From: Schleiferilactobacillus shenzhenensis LY-73
GTDB lineage: Bacteria > Bacillota > Bacilli > Lactobacillales > Lactobacillaceae
Length of the DNA stretch: 49,644 nucleotides
NCBI RefSeq assembly: GCF_000469325.1
Contig: NZ_KI271582.1
Location: 58,151 to 107,794 of the forward strand
Direction of reading: 5' to 3'
Shown here: positions 8,060 through 16,474 of the stretch, one piece after another
Numbering within the stretch: the stretch's first letter is position 1
Layout: every line of letters begins with the position of its first letter
Made by a program: the position numbers and the translations under genes
The notes under the pieces: model-generated
Told to the model about the DNA's origin: nothing
Seen by the model: only the letters and a program-made list of their open reading frames with translations
Database searches by the model: none

Positions 8060-8963
8060 GCAGAATTTCCTCCTTTCCCATCAAATAATCCGTATCATGG
8101 ACCGCCGTCGTCCGGAAGATGTCCGTCAACGTTAACGGCAGCTCCTCGCTGAAGACCGGCTGGGCAGCAGTCAGGGCGGCATCAACGGCTTCCGTGTAAT
8201 GCATGAAGACGATTTCGAGCACCTGGCCGGTGACCCGGATCAGCGTGCCTTCCTTCTTTACCAGCGGCGGCACCTGATTGTGGCGGAAGACGACCTGAAT
8301 CTTTCTCGCTTCCTCCCGCAACGATTCCAACTGGTAATCGTGCATGATGCGGTGGTCCTTGAGGATCAGCACCCGGTCGCTGATGCCGTCCAGTTCCTCC
8401 AGGTCATGGGAAGAAATCAGAAAGGCCGTGTGGTGGTCGGCCGCGGCGTCGATGATCATCTTGGTCACCTCCTCGCGGGCGATGACATCCAGACCGGCGA
8501 AGGGTTCATCCAGGATGATGTAGGGGACGTGGCTGGCCAGCGCCAGGGCCATGAGGATCGTGGCTTGCTGACCCTTGGACAGGCTCGACCAGCGGCTGGA
8601 CTCAGGAATAGCAAAGTGTTGGATCGTGGACCAAAAGTCGGCCGCAGCAAACGCGGGATACACCAGTGTGTACCAGTCCACGATGGTGGTAAGGGGACTG
8701 CTGCTGAAGAAGTTATCCTGGCTGTCCACAAAGAAAATATGCTGAGCAAAATCGGTATTCTGACTGATGGGCTGCTGGTCCACTTGGATGGTGCCGCTGT
8801 CCGGGATGTACTGCATCATCATCGTCCGGAACAGCGTCGTCTTGCCGGCGCCGTTACGGCCCACGAGCCCGGTGATTTCCCCGGGGTGCCAAGTGAAGCT
8901 GATATCGGTAATGATCTCACGGTTGGCGATGCGCTTGGTCAATTGAGAAACAGAGACGGTCAT
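8040..8963 (-). CDS. ABC transporter ATP-binding protein
   Basis: A 307-residue cytoplasmic ATPase. Walker A is GRNGAGKTT, the signature is LSKGQ (in SSLSKGQQATILMAL), and Walker B is YIILDEPFAGLD with a complete catalytic Glu. A His is present in the switch segment SSHDLEEL. The C-terminal part of about 100 residues after the ATPase core is accessory. AAGGAGG lies 10 bases before the ATG. Its start overlaps the stop of the GntR gene (ATGA) and its end overlaps the permease gene, so the three are one translationally coupled operon. Confidence 0.9.
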   Translation of the reverse strand: MTVSVSQLTKRIANREIITDISFTWHPGEITGLVGRNGAGKTTLFRTMMMQYIPDSGTIQVDQQPISQNTDFAQHIFFVDSQDNFFSSSPLTTIVDWYTLVYPAFAAADFWSTIQHFAIPESSRWSSLSKGQQATILMALALASHVPYIILDEPFAGLDVIAREEVTKMIIDAAADHHTAFLISSHDLEELDGISDRVLILKDHRIMHDYQLESLREEARKIQVVFRHNQVPPLVKKEGTLIRVTGQVLEIVFMHYTEAVDAALTAAQPVFSEELPLTLTDIFRTTAVHDTDYLMGKEEILHEPAQS

Positions 8964-9328
8964 GGATGCACGACCTCCTTGGGAGAAAAGTTCGTATCAA
9001 GATAGTCATCGATCTGCTGGCGGGTGATACCGGCGGTACCGGCATTGATCAGCCACGCCGACAGCTGCTGCCAAAGCACGGTTTGCTGCGGGGCAGACGG
9101 GGGACTGTTCTTAATGAACGTCCCTTTGCCTGGGCGCACTTCAATCACGCCGTCGCTTTCTAACTGGCGATAGGCCTTGGCCACCGTGTTCGGATTCAGC
9201 CGCTCTTGCTGGGCCATCTCCCGAACGGAGGGCAGCTTGTCGCCGACGGTCCAGATACCGCTCAATACCTGGTCCTTAACTTTCAGCGCTAACCGCTCGT
9301 AATAGGCGAGGGAACGGGGATTCTGCAT
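8960..9328 (-). CDS. GntR-family transcriptional regulator (YtrA type)
   Basis: A 122-residue regulator. The winged helix-turn-helix occupies residues 1-80, with the typical string VGDKLPSVREMAQ, LNPNTVAKAYRQLE and VIEVRPGKGTF. The C-terminal tail is only about 40 residues with no large effector domain, which defines the YtrA subfamily. I use the ATG at 9328 because AAAGGAG precedes it; an upstream ATG at 9388 would run through the operator. The gene is first in an operon with an ABC ATPase and permease, and a matching inverted-repeat operator lies over its promoter, implying autorepression. Confidence 0.9.
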   Translation of the reverse strand: MQNPRSLAYYERLALKVKDQVLSGIWTVGDKLPSVREMAQQERLNPNTVAKAYRQLESDGVIEVRPGKGTFIKNSPPSAPQQTVLWQQLSAWLINAGTAGITRQQIDDYLDTNFSPKEVVHP

Positions 9329-9363
9329 ACCGGACGAACTCCTTTCTAGATAATCTGTATTAC

Positions 9364-9398
9364 GTGTACTATTATCCGCAGTACACACCCGCTGTCAA
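9364..9398 (-). promoter_or_regulatory. Promoter with overlapping YtrA-type operator
   Basis: On the minus strand TTGACA (9393-9398) and ATAATA (9370-9375) are 17 bases apart. A perfect inverted repeat GTGTACT-N9-AGTACAC covers 9364-9386, spanning the spacer and the -10 box. YtrA-family regulators are known to bind GTGTACT/AGTACAC-type palindromes, so this is the expected autoregulatory site. Confidence 0.82.
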
Positions 9399-9467
9399 TC
9401 ATTTTTACTCCGCTTTTTTTCCGTTTCAGAAAGGCGTGTGCTTTCACGGTGGTTTTCATGCAAATCG

Positions 9468-9496
9468 TTGCATTATGGTCCGCAAGCGATTAAAGT
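9468..9496 (+). promoter_or_regulatory. Possible promoter of pgi
   Basis: TTGCAT (9468-9473) and TAAAGT (9491-9496) are 17 bases apart, 43 bases before the pgi start. The match is moderate. Confidence 0.45.
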
Positions 9497-9538
9497 TGTA
9501 AGGGTAAATAGGGTACATACACTTTAGGAGGTCTATCC

Positions 9539-10885
9539 ATGGCACACATTTCCTTTGACGCATCTGCGTTGAGCAAGTTTGTTCACGACAATGAATTAGG
9601 CGAGATTCAACCGCTGGTCACCGCAGCAGACAAAGAGCTGCGCGACGGCACTGGCGCCGGCAACGATTTCCGCGGATTTCTTGATCTGCCCGTTGATTAC
9701 GATAAAGACGAGTTCAGCCGGATCAAGGCAGCCGCCAAGAAGATCCAGGGCAATTCCGAAGTCTTCGTCGCTATCGGTATCGGCGGTTCCTACTTGGGCG
9801 CCCAAGCCGCTATCGACTTTCTGAACCCCAACTTCTACAACCAGCAGAAGGGCCGCAACGTACCGGAAGTTTACTTCGCCGGCAATTCCATCAGCGGCAA
9901 CTACTTGTACGACTTGGTGCAATTGATCGGTGACCGCGATTTCAGTATCAACGTTATCTCCAAGTCTGGGACAACGACGGAGCCTTCCATCGCCTTCCGG
10001 GTCTTGAAGGAAAAGCTGATCAAGAAGTACGGTGCTGCAGGCGCCAAGGAACGCATCTTTGCCACGACTGACCGAGCAAAGGGTGCACTGAAGACGGAAG
10101 CCGATGCCGAGGGTTACGAAGAATTCGTCGTGCCTGATGACTTGGGCGGCCGCTTCTCCGTCCTTTCTGCCGTTGGTCTGCTGCCTATTGCCGTGGCCGG
10201 CGGGGACATCGACCAGTTGATGCAGGGTGCTGCTGACGCCCGCACTGAATACAGCAATCCGGACGTTACGAAGAACGATGCTTACAAGTATGCCGCGTTG
10301 CGGAACATCTTGTACCGCAAGGGTTACACGACTGAATTGCTGGAGAACTACGAGCCTAACCTGCGTCTGTTCGGCGAGTGGTGGAAGCAATTGATGGGCG
10401 AGTCTGAAGGCAAAGACCAGAAGGGGATCTATCCTTCTTCCGCTAACTTCACGACTGACCTGCACTCACTGGGCCAATACATCCAGGAAGGTTTGCGCAA
10501 CCTGATGGAGACGGTCGTCAAGATCGACGAGGCGCCGCACGACGTCACGATTCCGTCTGACGACAAGAACCTGGACGGCCTGGGCTACCTGGCTGACAAG
10601 AAGATGAGCTATGTCAATGACAAGGCTTATCATGGTGTTGTCATGGCCCACACCGATGGCGGTGTGCCCGTGATGACCGTGAACGTACCCAAGCAGGATG
10701 CTTATTCTCTGGGTTATACGATCTACTTCTTCGAAGCTGCTGTCGCTATTTCTGGCTACCTGAACGGTATCAACCCGTTCAACCAGCCGGGTGTGGAAGC
10801 CTACAAGAAGAACATGTTCGCACTTCTGGGCCGGCAGGGCTATGAAGAGCTGACGAAGGAATTGACTGCTCGGTTGAATAAGTAA
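9539..10885 (+). CDS. pgi: Glucose-6-phosphate isomerase
   Basis: A 448-residue cytosolic glycolytic enzyme converting glucose 6-phosphate and fructose 6-phosphate. The family signatures [11 protein letters not shown], the phosphate-binding SKSGTTTE and the C-terminal [13 protein letters not shown] are intact, and the length is that of the short bacterial form (about 450 residues). TAGGAGG precedes the ATG by 8 bases. It is a single-gene unit bounded by the divergent GntR promoter and a terminator. Confidence 0.97.
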   Translation: MAHISFDASALSKFVHDNELGEIQPLVTAADKELRDGTGAGNDFRGFLDLPVDYDKDEFSRIKAAAKKIQGNSEVFVAIGIGGSYLGAQAAIDFLNPNFYNQQKGRNVPEVYFAGNSISGNYLYDLVQLIGDRDFSINVISKSGTTTEPSIAFRVLKEKLIKKYGAAGAKERIFATTDRAKGALKTEADAEGYEEFVVPDDLGGRFSVLSAVGLLPIAVAGGDIDQLMQGAADARTEYSNPDVTKNDAYKYAALRNILYRKGYTTELLENYEPNLRLFGEWWKQLMGESEGKDQKGIYPSSANFTTDLHSLGQYIQEGLRNLMETVVKIDEAPHDVTIPSDDKNLDGLGYLADKKMSYVNDKAYHGVVMAHTDGGVPVMTVNVPKQDAYSLGYTIYFFEAAVAISGYLNGINPFNQPGVEAYKKNMFALLGRQGYEELTKELTARLNK

Positions 10886-10911
10886 CTTACAGTTCAACTG
10901 GCTCCAAGAAG

Positions 10912-10977
10912 AAAAGCGCTAAGGCTTTTTGCTCCGCTTGTTTAGGCAAGAGAGCATTGGCCTCAGCGCTTTTTATA
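10912..10977 (+). terminator. Terminator after pgi
   Basis: AAAAGCGCTAAGGC and GCCTCAGCGCTTTTT form a stem of about 14 bp with one mismatch and a long loop that can fold further; the right arm ends in TTTTT. It lies about 30 bases after the pgi stop. Confidence 0.7.
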
Positions 10978-11052
10978 TTCGCGTGATTAATTGCAGTTGC
11001 AGACAAAAATTAGAATGAAGCCATGGTCGTCAGCAGGGTAGTCAAATACGTA

Positions 11053-11535
11053 TCACGCTTTATTTGCCTTTCGATTCAACAACAAATGCCAGACGAAAAA
11101 GCCGACGCCAATGATCAATGCAAGCCAGCCCCAGATTTGTAAATCAGCATAATCGTGGGCGTTACTGATTGCAAAAATCCAGGTGATTGCCATCATCACC
11201 AGTCCAGCGATGTCTCCGCCAAGTTTGACGCTTTTACGCGTCGCGATGTACACAATACCTGTCGCTAGGAACAGGATAGCAGCCATTACGCCAGCTGTGC
11301 CACCGGCATCCTTGGTGTTATTTTCAATTGCGTGACCAACGCCAACAGCGCATGATTGAAACAGAATAAACATTGAGATGACGATCTGCAAGATGCCCAC
11401 AACGAGCTTCGTTGTCTTGAGACCACCACTGACTTGTGGCGTCTGATTGCCCTGGCCAACTGGTGGTTGAGGCGCTTGAGACCCATTACCAGTCCGGCGC
11501 GCGGCACGTGAATTCTGTTGATTCTGATTATCCAT
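11053..11535 (-). CDS. Small four-helix membrane protein, function unknown
   Basis: A 160-residue protein I do not recognise. The first 38 residues are polar, rich in Gln, Asn, Gly and Pro, and presumably cytoplasmic. Four hydrophobic segments follow: LVVGILQIVISMFILF, AGVMAAILFLATGIVYIA, IAGLVMMAITWIFAI and WGWLALIIGVGFFVWHLLL. GGGGAG lies 8-9 bases before the ATG. It is flanked by pgi and the glycosylation operon, facing neither in a common transcript, and has its own promoter. Confidence 0.65.
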   Translation of the reverse strand: MDNQNQQNSRAARRTGNGSQAPQPPVGQGNQTPQVSGGLKTTKLVVGILQIVISMFILFQSCAVGVGHAIENNTKDAGGTAGVMAAILFLATGIVYIATRKSVKLGGDIAGLVMMAITWIFAISNAHDYADLQIWGWLALIIGVGFFVWHLLLNRKANKA

Positions 11536-11601
11536 AAAATCTATCTCCCCATAATGTCAGCTTTTATTGTCTTCAGAGTTTGGACAAAAGCAAACTGAAC
11601 A

Positions 11602-11630
11602 AAGTTAATTGTTCCGTTGCTCAGTGTCAA
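11602..11630 (-). promoter_or_regulatory. Promoter of the small membrane protein gene
   Basis: On the minus strand TTGACA (11625-11630) and TAACTT (11602-11607) are 17 bases apart, 66 bases before the ATG at 11535. Confidence 0.6.
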
Positions 11631-11708
11631 TTATACGTTGTTGTGGTAGAGAGGGCACAGAGAAAACACGATTGTAATATTTCAATCAATAATATTGACA
11701 GTGACATC

Positions 11709-11740
11709 AAAAACCGCCCCCGCACATTCACGGGGGCGGC
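11709..11740 (-). terminator. Terminator of the glycosylation operon
   Basis: On the minus strand a 9-bp GC-only stem (CCGCCCCCG with CGGGGGCGG) around an 8-base loop is followed by TTTTT. It lies about 65 bases after the GT2 gene. Confidence 0.88.
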
Positions 11741-11804
11741 ATCGTATTCTGGTAGGGTCTTGGCCCAGCGCCAGGGCGTGCAGGGAGTGAGCCAAAAGGC
11801 ACGC

Positions 11805-12809
11805 TCAGTTACGCAGCTGGACCAAGTTGGAATCTTCTTTCTGCGTTTGCGGGTGAGTATGGACTTGGGCTTGCTGGAAGCCCTCTGTCTTGGCGACGAT
11901 GTAGAGCGGGCGCTCACGCGAGGCGGTGAACATCCGGCCGACGTAGGTCCCCATGGCGCCGAGGGCTAACAGAATCAGGGCGCCGGTAAGGGCGACGGTG
12001 ATGATGACCCAGGTCTCGGCAGTGAGGGTGCCCCGGAGCAGATTGCCCAGGAGGACCAGGATACTGCTGACGCCGAGGACGCCGGCGGCCCAGTAGCCGA
12101 GGATGAGGGGCAGGCGGGAGAAACTGGTGATGCCGTTCATTGCCAGGCCCAGCATCTTTCTCAACGGATACTTGGAGGTGCCGGCATAGCGCTCCTTCCG
12201 GTCATAGAGCACGCCGGTCTGCTTGAAGCCGATCCAGCTGACCATGCCGCGGACGAAGGGGTCGGGCTCGTTCATCTGGTCGAGCACGTCCACCACTTGG
12301 CGGTCCATCAGGCGGAAGTCGCCGGTGTCCACCGGCATGTTGACGTTGGTGATGCTGTGCAAGATGCGGTAGAAAGCCGCTGCGGAGGCCTTCTTGAACC
12401 AGCTCTCGCCGTCACGGTGGCGGCGCTTGCCGTAGACCACGGCATACCCGGCTTGCCACTTGGCGATCATCGCCGGGATAACGCTGGGCGGGTCTTGGAG
12501 ATCGGCGTCCATGACGACGACCGCGTCGCCGCTGGCATAACGGACGCCCGCCGTGATTGCTAACTGGTGGCCAAAATTGCGGGAGAACTCGACAAGCTTG
12601 ATCTGCGGTGCCCGCCGCATTGCTTCCCGGATGATCTTCACGGAATTGTCCCGGCTGCCGTCGTCAACGAAGATCAGCTCGTAGCGCTCCTGGCGGGCGG
12701 CAACGTAATGCAGCAAGACATCGATGGTTTCCTCGATGCCGGCTTCTTCGTTGAACACCGGCAGAACGATGGAGATCAATGGGGTCTTCTTGAATACTTC
12801 GTGAGCCAT
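11805..12809 (-). CDS. Family 2 glycosyltransferase, GtrB/CsbB/YkcC type (undecaprenyl-phosphate sugar synthase)
   Basis: A 334-residue enzyme. The GT2 domain occupies residues 1-230: SIVLPVFNEE at the start, nucleotide-binding FVDDGSRDNS, and the DXD-like motif DADLQDPP typical of GtrB/DPM enzymes. Two membrane segments follow (LILGYWAAGVLGVSSILVLL and WVIITVALTGALILLALGAMGTYV). These enzymes charge undecaprenyl phosphate with a sugar from a nucleotide sugar at the inner membrane face. The ATG at 12809 has AAAGGAG upstream; the ORF extension to 12833 runs into the preceding stop. It is third in the GtrA-GT39-GT2 operon, which supports a role as the donor-making step of a three-component surface glycosylation system. 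The sugar is unknown. Confidence 0.88.
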   Translation of the reverse strand: MAHEVFKKTPLISIVLPVFNEEAGIEETIDVLLHYVAARQERYELIFVDDGSRDNSVKIIREAMRRAPQIKLVEFSRNFGHQLAITAGVRYASGDAVVVMDADLQDPPSVIPAMIAKWQAGYAVVYGKRRHRDGESWFKKASAAAFYRILHSITNVNMPVDTGDFRLMDRQVVDVLDQMNEPDPFVRGMVSWIGFKQTGVLYDRKERYAGTSKYPLRKMLGLAMNGITSFSRLPLILGYWAAGVLGVSSILVLLGNLLRGTLTAETWVIITVALTGALILLALGAMGTYVGRMFTASRERPLYIVAKTEGFQQAQVHTHPQTQKEDSNLVQLRN

Positions 12810-12829
12810 GATGAAAACTCCTTTCTGCC

Positions 12830-15241
12830 TCATTCATCGACGTCAGAGGCACTGAGCTGATACAGCGTGCCGCTGCCGCCCATACCGCCGAAACCGCCGC
12901 CACCGCCAGGGCCGCCTTGGCGACCGCTGGACTGGCTGGTGGTGCTGCTCCCGTACTTGCTGGCAGCAATCTTCTTACCGTTCTTGGCGACCCACTTGGC
13001 GATCGTCGTGTTGGAATTTTTGCCGGAGCTGTAGTAGTACTTCAACTCGCCGTTCTTCACCAAGGTCTTGAATTGCGCCAGGGTGAGGGTCGGGTCAGTG
13101 CCGTTGAAGCCGCCCAAGGCCATCACGGCCTTGCCGGTCTTGATGATGTAGGGGGCGGCGGTGGACGCGTCAGAAACGGCGAACAGGTACTTGGCACTGC
13201 CTTGGTGGGCTTCCAGATACTTGAGCAGGCCGCTGTTGACGCTGCCGCTGCCTAAACCGCCGCTAGCGTTGCCGCCCTGACTGAGCAAGTCCGGACCCGC
13301 TGTCGGAATCGCAACCGATTCACCGGCCAGGGTCGGGGTGATCGACCAGAAACCGGGTGCAGCCAGCAGAGTGACCAGGGTGACACCCACCATCGTCTTG
13401 CGGAACCGGCGCAGGCGGGTGGCCAGCAAACCGGCGATGACCAGGATCCCGGCAATAATCAGGACCCACGGCCAGACGGTGTAGTACTGCGTCAGATACC
13501 AGGCCTGCAGGGCCACCGTTACGGCGATGCCCACGGGCAGCAGGTAGGTGGTCCACTTCTTCCAGGAACCGCGGAATTGCTTGAACATCGTGTACAGACC
13601 GATACCAGCCAGAACCGCGATCGGCGGCGCCAGCATGATCATGTAGTAGGGGTGGAAGAAACTGGCGATGGAGAAGAAGCCCATCACGGGGACCAGCCAG
13701 GCCAGCCAGTAACCCAGGTGCTTCTGCTGCATGGACAGCTGCCACCACTTGCGCTTACGGTCGACGTAGTAGACGAAGGCACTGATGAAGCCGATCAGGG
13801 CCATGGGCAGCAGCCAGCTGATCTGAGGCCCGAGGGCGGACTGGAAGACCCGCAACGGGCCCGCTGTGCCGATATTGAAGGCACCGCCGCCACCACCCAT
13901 GCCGCCGCGACCGCCGCGGCGATTGCCGCCCATACCGCCAGGGCCGCCTTGCCGGCCTTTACCGCCGGTGGGGGGAGTGAAGTTGCCGCGTTTGCCGCCT
14001 TTGAAGTTTTTCGGCGGCGTGCCGCCTTGGGCGGTCAGCGCGGTTTTGCTCTTGCTCTTGGTGGTCGTGGACTTTTTAGTCGTTGTATTCTTGTTTGCTG
14101 TGGTGCCTTGTTTTGTGCTGCTGGGTGCTTTGGTACCACTGGGCGCTTTGCCGCCGCTGGGCGGGGTACCGCCCTTGGTGCCGGACGGCGGGGTGCCGCC
14201 TTTGGCACTGCTAGGGGCTTTTGTCCCGGAAGGCGGCGTACCGGTGGCGGCTTGAGCGGTGGTTCCGCTCTTCTTCGTCGTCGTTTTACTCTTTGCGGTG
14301 GTGGTACCCTTCTTGGTGGTGCCAGCGCCCGGGGCAGTACCGCCCGGCATGCCGCCGGTGGTCTTGCCATTGGTCTTTCCGGTCATGCCAGCGCCGAACG
14401 TACCCCCAATGCCGGAAGTTTGGCCGAGGAGCCTTTCTGACCCGTTATACCCGAAGGCCAGGTCCATCACCGAGTTCTTGTCGGAACTGCCGATGTAGGG
14501 CCGGCTGGCGGCGCTGGTGCTGTCGACTTGCAGCGGCCAGGCGAGGGTGAAGACGGCCAGCGCGGCGGCGGCCCCGGTGAAGGTGACCAGCCGTTTCTTC
14601 CAAGGCTGCGTGCTGGCCAGCCAGTAGAAGAGGATCAGCGCCGGCAGGATCATGAACGCTTGCAGCATCTTGATGTTGAAGGATACGCCGATGAGGGCGA
14701 AGCTGACGACGACCAGCCAAGGCCGCTTCTTCTGGACTGCGAGGAAGAGGCAGTCCGTGGCCAGCAGCATGAAGTAGATGAGGGTCGCGTCCATGTTGTT
14801 GGTACGCGAATCAGCCACGACGATGGGGGTCAGGGTCATCACCAGTGCGCTGAGCCGGGCGGGCCAAGCACCGAATTGGCGTTTGACCATGGCATAGATC
14901 AGATAGACTGAACCGATGCCGAAAAGGACAGAGGGCAGCACCACAGACCAGCCGTAGACCCCAAAGATCTTCCCGGAGATGGCCATGAACCAGAGGGCCA
15001 CCGGCGGTTTGTCGACGGTGATGAAGCCGGCCGGGTCGAAGGCCCCGTACCAGAAGTTGTGCCAGCTCTTGGTCATACTGACGACGGCAGCCGTGTAATA
15101 ATCGTTGGCGCTGCCGGCCTCCCAGATATTCCAAGCGTACAAGAAAGCGGCCAGGATCAAGACGGCGACCAGCCACCAGTCGATCCGCCGTTGTTTCTTA
15201 CGAATGGTTGGTGGGGCGGGATGCCGTGTGTTTGCTTGCAT
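12830..15241 (-). CDS. GT-C family membrane glycosyltransferase (GT39/YkcB-like) with long low-complexity loop
   Basis: An 803-residue polytopic protein matching B. subtilis YkcB type: after the first membrane segment comes NDYYTAAVVSMTKSWHNFWYG, then FDPAGFITVDKPP, the acidic loop of GT-C enzymes that use polyprenyl-linked sugars outside the membrane. About eight segments precede residue 240 and several follow residue 465. Between them, residues about 290-457 are a Gly/Thr/Lys/Ser/Pro-rich low-complexity region with repeats of the type GGTPPSGTK and a Gly-Met-Arg-rich end. The C-terminus has a folded soluble part of about 150 residues and a second Gly-rich stretch. AAAGGAG precedes the ATG. 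It overlaps the end of the GtrA gene by 44 bases and is followed 20 bases later by the GT2 gene. The acceptor is probably a teichoic acid or other surface polymer (inference). Confidence 0.85.
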   Translation of the reverse strand: MQANTRHPAPPTIRKKQRRIDWWLVAVLILAAFLYAWNIWEAGSANDYYTAAVVSMTKSWHNFWYGAFDPAGFITVDKPPVALWFMAISGKIFGVYGWSVVLPSVLFGIGSVYLIYAMVKRQFGAWPARLSALVMTLTPIVVADSRTNNMDATLIYFMLLATDCLFLAVQKKRPWLVVVSFALIGVSFNIKMLQAFMILPALILFYWLASTQPWKKRLVTFTGAAAALAVFTLAWPLQVDSTSAASRPYIGSSDKNSVMDLAFGYNGSERLLGQTSGIGGTFGAGMTGKTNGKTTGGMPGGTAPGAGTTKKGTTTAKSKTTTKKSGTTAQAATGTPPSGTKAPSSAKGGTPPSGTKGGTPPSGGKAPSGTKAPSSTKQGTTANKNTTTKKSTTTKSKSKTALTAQGGTPPKNFKGGKRGNFTPPTGGKGRQGGPGGMGGNRRGGRGGMGGGGGAFNIGTAGPLRVFQSALGPQISWLLPMALIGFISAFVYYVDRKRKWWQLSMQQKHLGYWLAWLVPVMGFFSIASFFHPYYMIMLAPPIAVLAGIGLYTMFKQFRGSWKKWTTYLLPVGIAVTVALQAWYLTQYYTVWPWVLIIAGILVIAGLLATRLRRFRKTMVGVTLVTLLAAPGFWSITPTLAGESVAIPTAGPDLLSQGGNASGGLGSGSVNSGLLKYLEAHQGSAKYLFAVSDASTAAPYIIKTGKAVMALGGFNGTDPTLTLAQFKTLVKNGELKYYYSSGKNSNTTIAKWVAKNGKKIAASKYGSSTTSQSSGRQGGPGGGGGFGGMGGSGTLYQLSASDVDE

Positions 15242-15632
15242 GCAGTGGTGCTCCTTTCTGTGTGAAGACCCAGTACTTACTCAGGAAGAAATTCACTGGG
15301 ACGGTGACGGCCAAGCTGAACATGGGCGCCAGTGCGGCGGGCAGACGGAAGCCGTCCACCCAGAGGCTGGTCAGCAACAGGCTCAGTAAGAACGTCGTGC
15401 CGTAAGTGGCGTAATACTTGAACGTCACCCACGACAGCTGACCGCCGCGGTCCTTGAACACCCATTGCTTGTTCAGGGCGAGGCCGAGCAGCGACGTCAG
15501 GCCGTAACCGACGGCCATCGCCAACGTGGGCGAGATGTGTTGGTATAATAACAGGTAGATGCCGTAGGTGAGGGCGGTATTGAGCGCCCCGACGGCACCG
15601 AACTGAACGAATTGCGTGAGCAGACGTTTCAC
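15198..15632 (-). CDS. GtrA-family membrane protein (putative lipid-linked sugar flippase)
   Basis: A protein of 144 residues with four membrane segments, typical of GtrA/GtcA: FVQFGAVGALNTALTYGIYLLL at the start and VPVNFFLSKYWVF near the end. Family members are thought to move undecaprenyl-phosphate-sugar across the membrane. The ribosome site decides the start: AAAGGAG directly abuts the ATG at 15641 (no spacing), whereas the in-frame GTG at 15632 lies 9 bases after it, giving MKRLLTQFVQF. It is first in an operon with GT39 and GT2 genes and divergent from the response regulator. Confidence 0.85.
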   Translation of the reverse strand: MKRLLTQFVQFGAVGALNTALTYGIYLLLYQHISPTLAMAVGYGLTSLLGLALNKQWVFKDRGGQLSWVTFKYYATYGTTFLLSLLLTSLWVDGFRLPAALAPMFSLAVTVPVNFFLSKYWVFTQKGAPLHASKHTASRPTNHS

Positions 15633-15690
15633 AGTGGCCATCTCCTTTGTTTGCTATGGGAATACAATACGAGCCGCAGCATAAACCCAG

Positions 15691-15744
15691 CTTAAAATTC
15701 ACAGGAAATTTCTTAAGGTGCCTTAAAGGTGCCGGGCTTATACT
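15691..15744 (+). promoter_or_regulatory. Promoter region of the two-component system with helical-phase direct repeats
   Basis: CTTAAAATT (15691), CTTAAGGTGC (15712) and CTTAAAGGTGC (15722) form a direct-repeat series; the last two are 10 bases apart, one DNA turn, as expected for an OmpR/PhoB-type dimer. TATACT at 15739-15744 is a good -10 box 5 bases after the repeats and no -35 box lies 16-18 bases before it, so the repeats probably replace it. Binding by the adjacent regulator is inference. Confidence 0.6.
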
Positions 15745-15772
15745 CGGTCATCAGTGGAAAGAAGAGAATCAG

Positions 15773-16474
15773 ATGACAGCTAAACCATTAATTCTAGTAG
15801 TGGAAGATGACCACAGCCTCAACCAGAGTATTCGCGAATTTCTGACGCCCATGGCTGATACCCGCGGGGTCTACAGCGGCGACGAAGGGGAATATTTGGC
15901 CAGTGAAGGCATTTTTGATGCCATCATTTTGGACATTATGCTGCCGGAGATGGACGGCTTCACGGTTCTGCACAAGCTCCGTGCGGCCCATGTGGGCACC
16001 CCCGTCCTCATCTTGACGGCGAAGGACGGGCTGGCCGACAAGATGCGCGGCTTCGACCTGGGCACCGATGATTATCTGACCAAGCCTTTCCATCGGGAGG
16101 AGCTGATGGCCCGAATCAAGGTGCTGCTCAAGCGCAGCGGCAAGTACAGTGCGGACCACACCCTCACGTTTGTCCCGCTGACTGTCCAGCTGAACGACCG
16201 CTCCGTCACGGTGGCGGACACCGCCGTCGCCCTCAGCGGCAAGGAGTACGATTTGTTGGTCTATCTGCTCCAGAACCAAGGCACTATCCTCACCAAGGAG
16301 CAGATCTTCGACCGCCTGTGGGGCTTCGATTCCGATACCGGCTTAGCCGTGGTGGAAGTCTATATGAGCAATTTGAGAAAGAAATTGAAGGGCACCGCGG
16401 TGGCTGACGCCATCCGGACGATTAGAAATGTCGGGTACATCCTCGACGAAGGAGGCACTGGTGGAAGCAAATAA
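15773..16474 (+). CDS. OmpR/PhoB-family response regulator
   Basis: A 233-residue cytoplasmic regulator. The receiver domain (residues 1-120) has the acidic pair VVEDD, phospho-acceptor Asp54 in ILDIMLPEMDG, Thr in LILTAKD and Lys in DYLTKPF. The DNA-binding winged helix (about 140-228) ends in VVEVYMSNLRKKLK and IRTIRNVGYIL. I chose the ATG at 15773, where homology begins; the site before it (GGAAAGAAGAG) is only moderate. The kinase gene follows, overlapping by 14 bases. It is divergent from the glycosylation operon, which it may control in addition to itself. Confidence 0.92.
   Translation: MTAKPLILVVEDDHSLNQSIREFLTPMADTRGVYSGDEGEYLASEGIFDAIILDIMLPEMDGFTVLHKLRAAHVGTPVLILTAKDGLADKMRGFDLGTDDYLTKPFHREELMARIKVLLKRSGKYSADHTLTFVPLTVQLNDRSVTVADTAVALSGKEYDLLVYLLQNQGTILTKEQIFDRLWGFDSDTGLAVVEVYMSNLRKKLKGTAVADAIRTIRNVGYILDEGGTGGSK

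Noticed and set aside
13577-14550. Long Pro/Arg/Gly-rich open frames on the plus strand and alternative minus frames
   Set aside because: They are shadows of the low-complexity GT-C coding region, whose GC-rich repeats remove stop codons in all frames.
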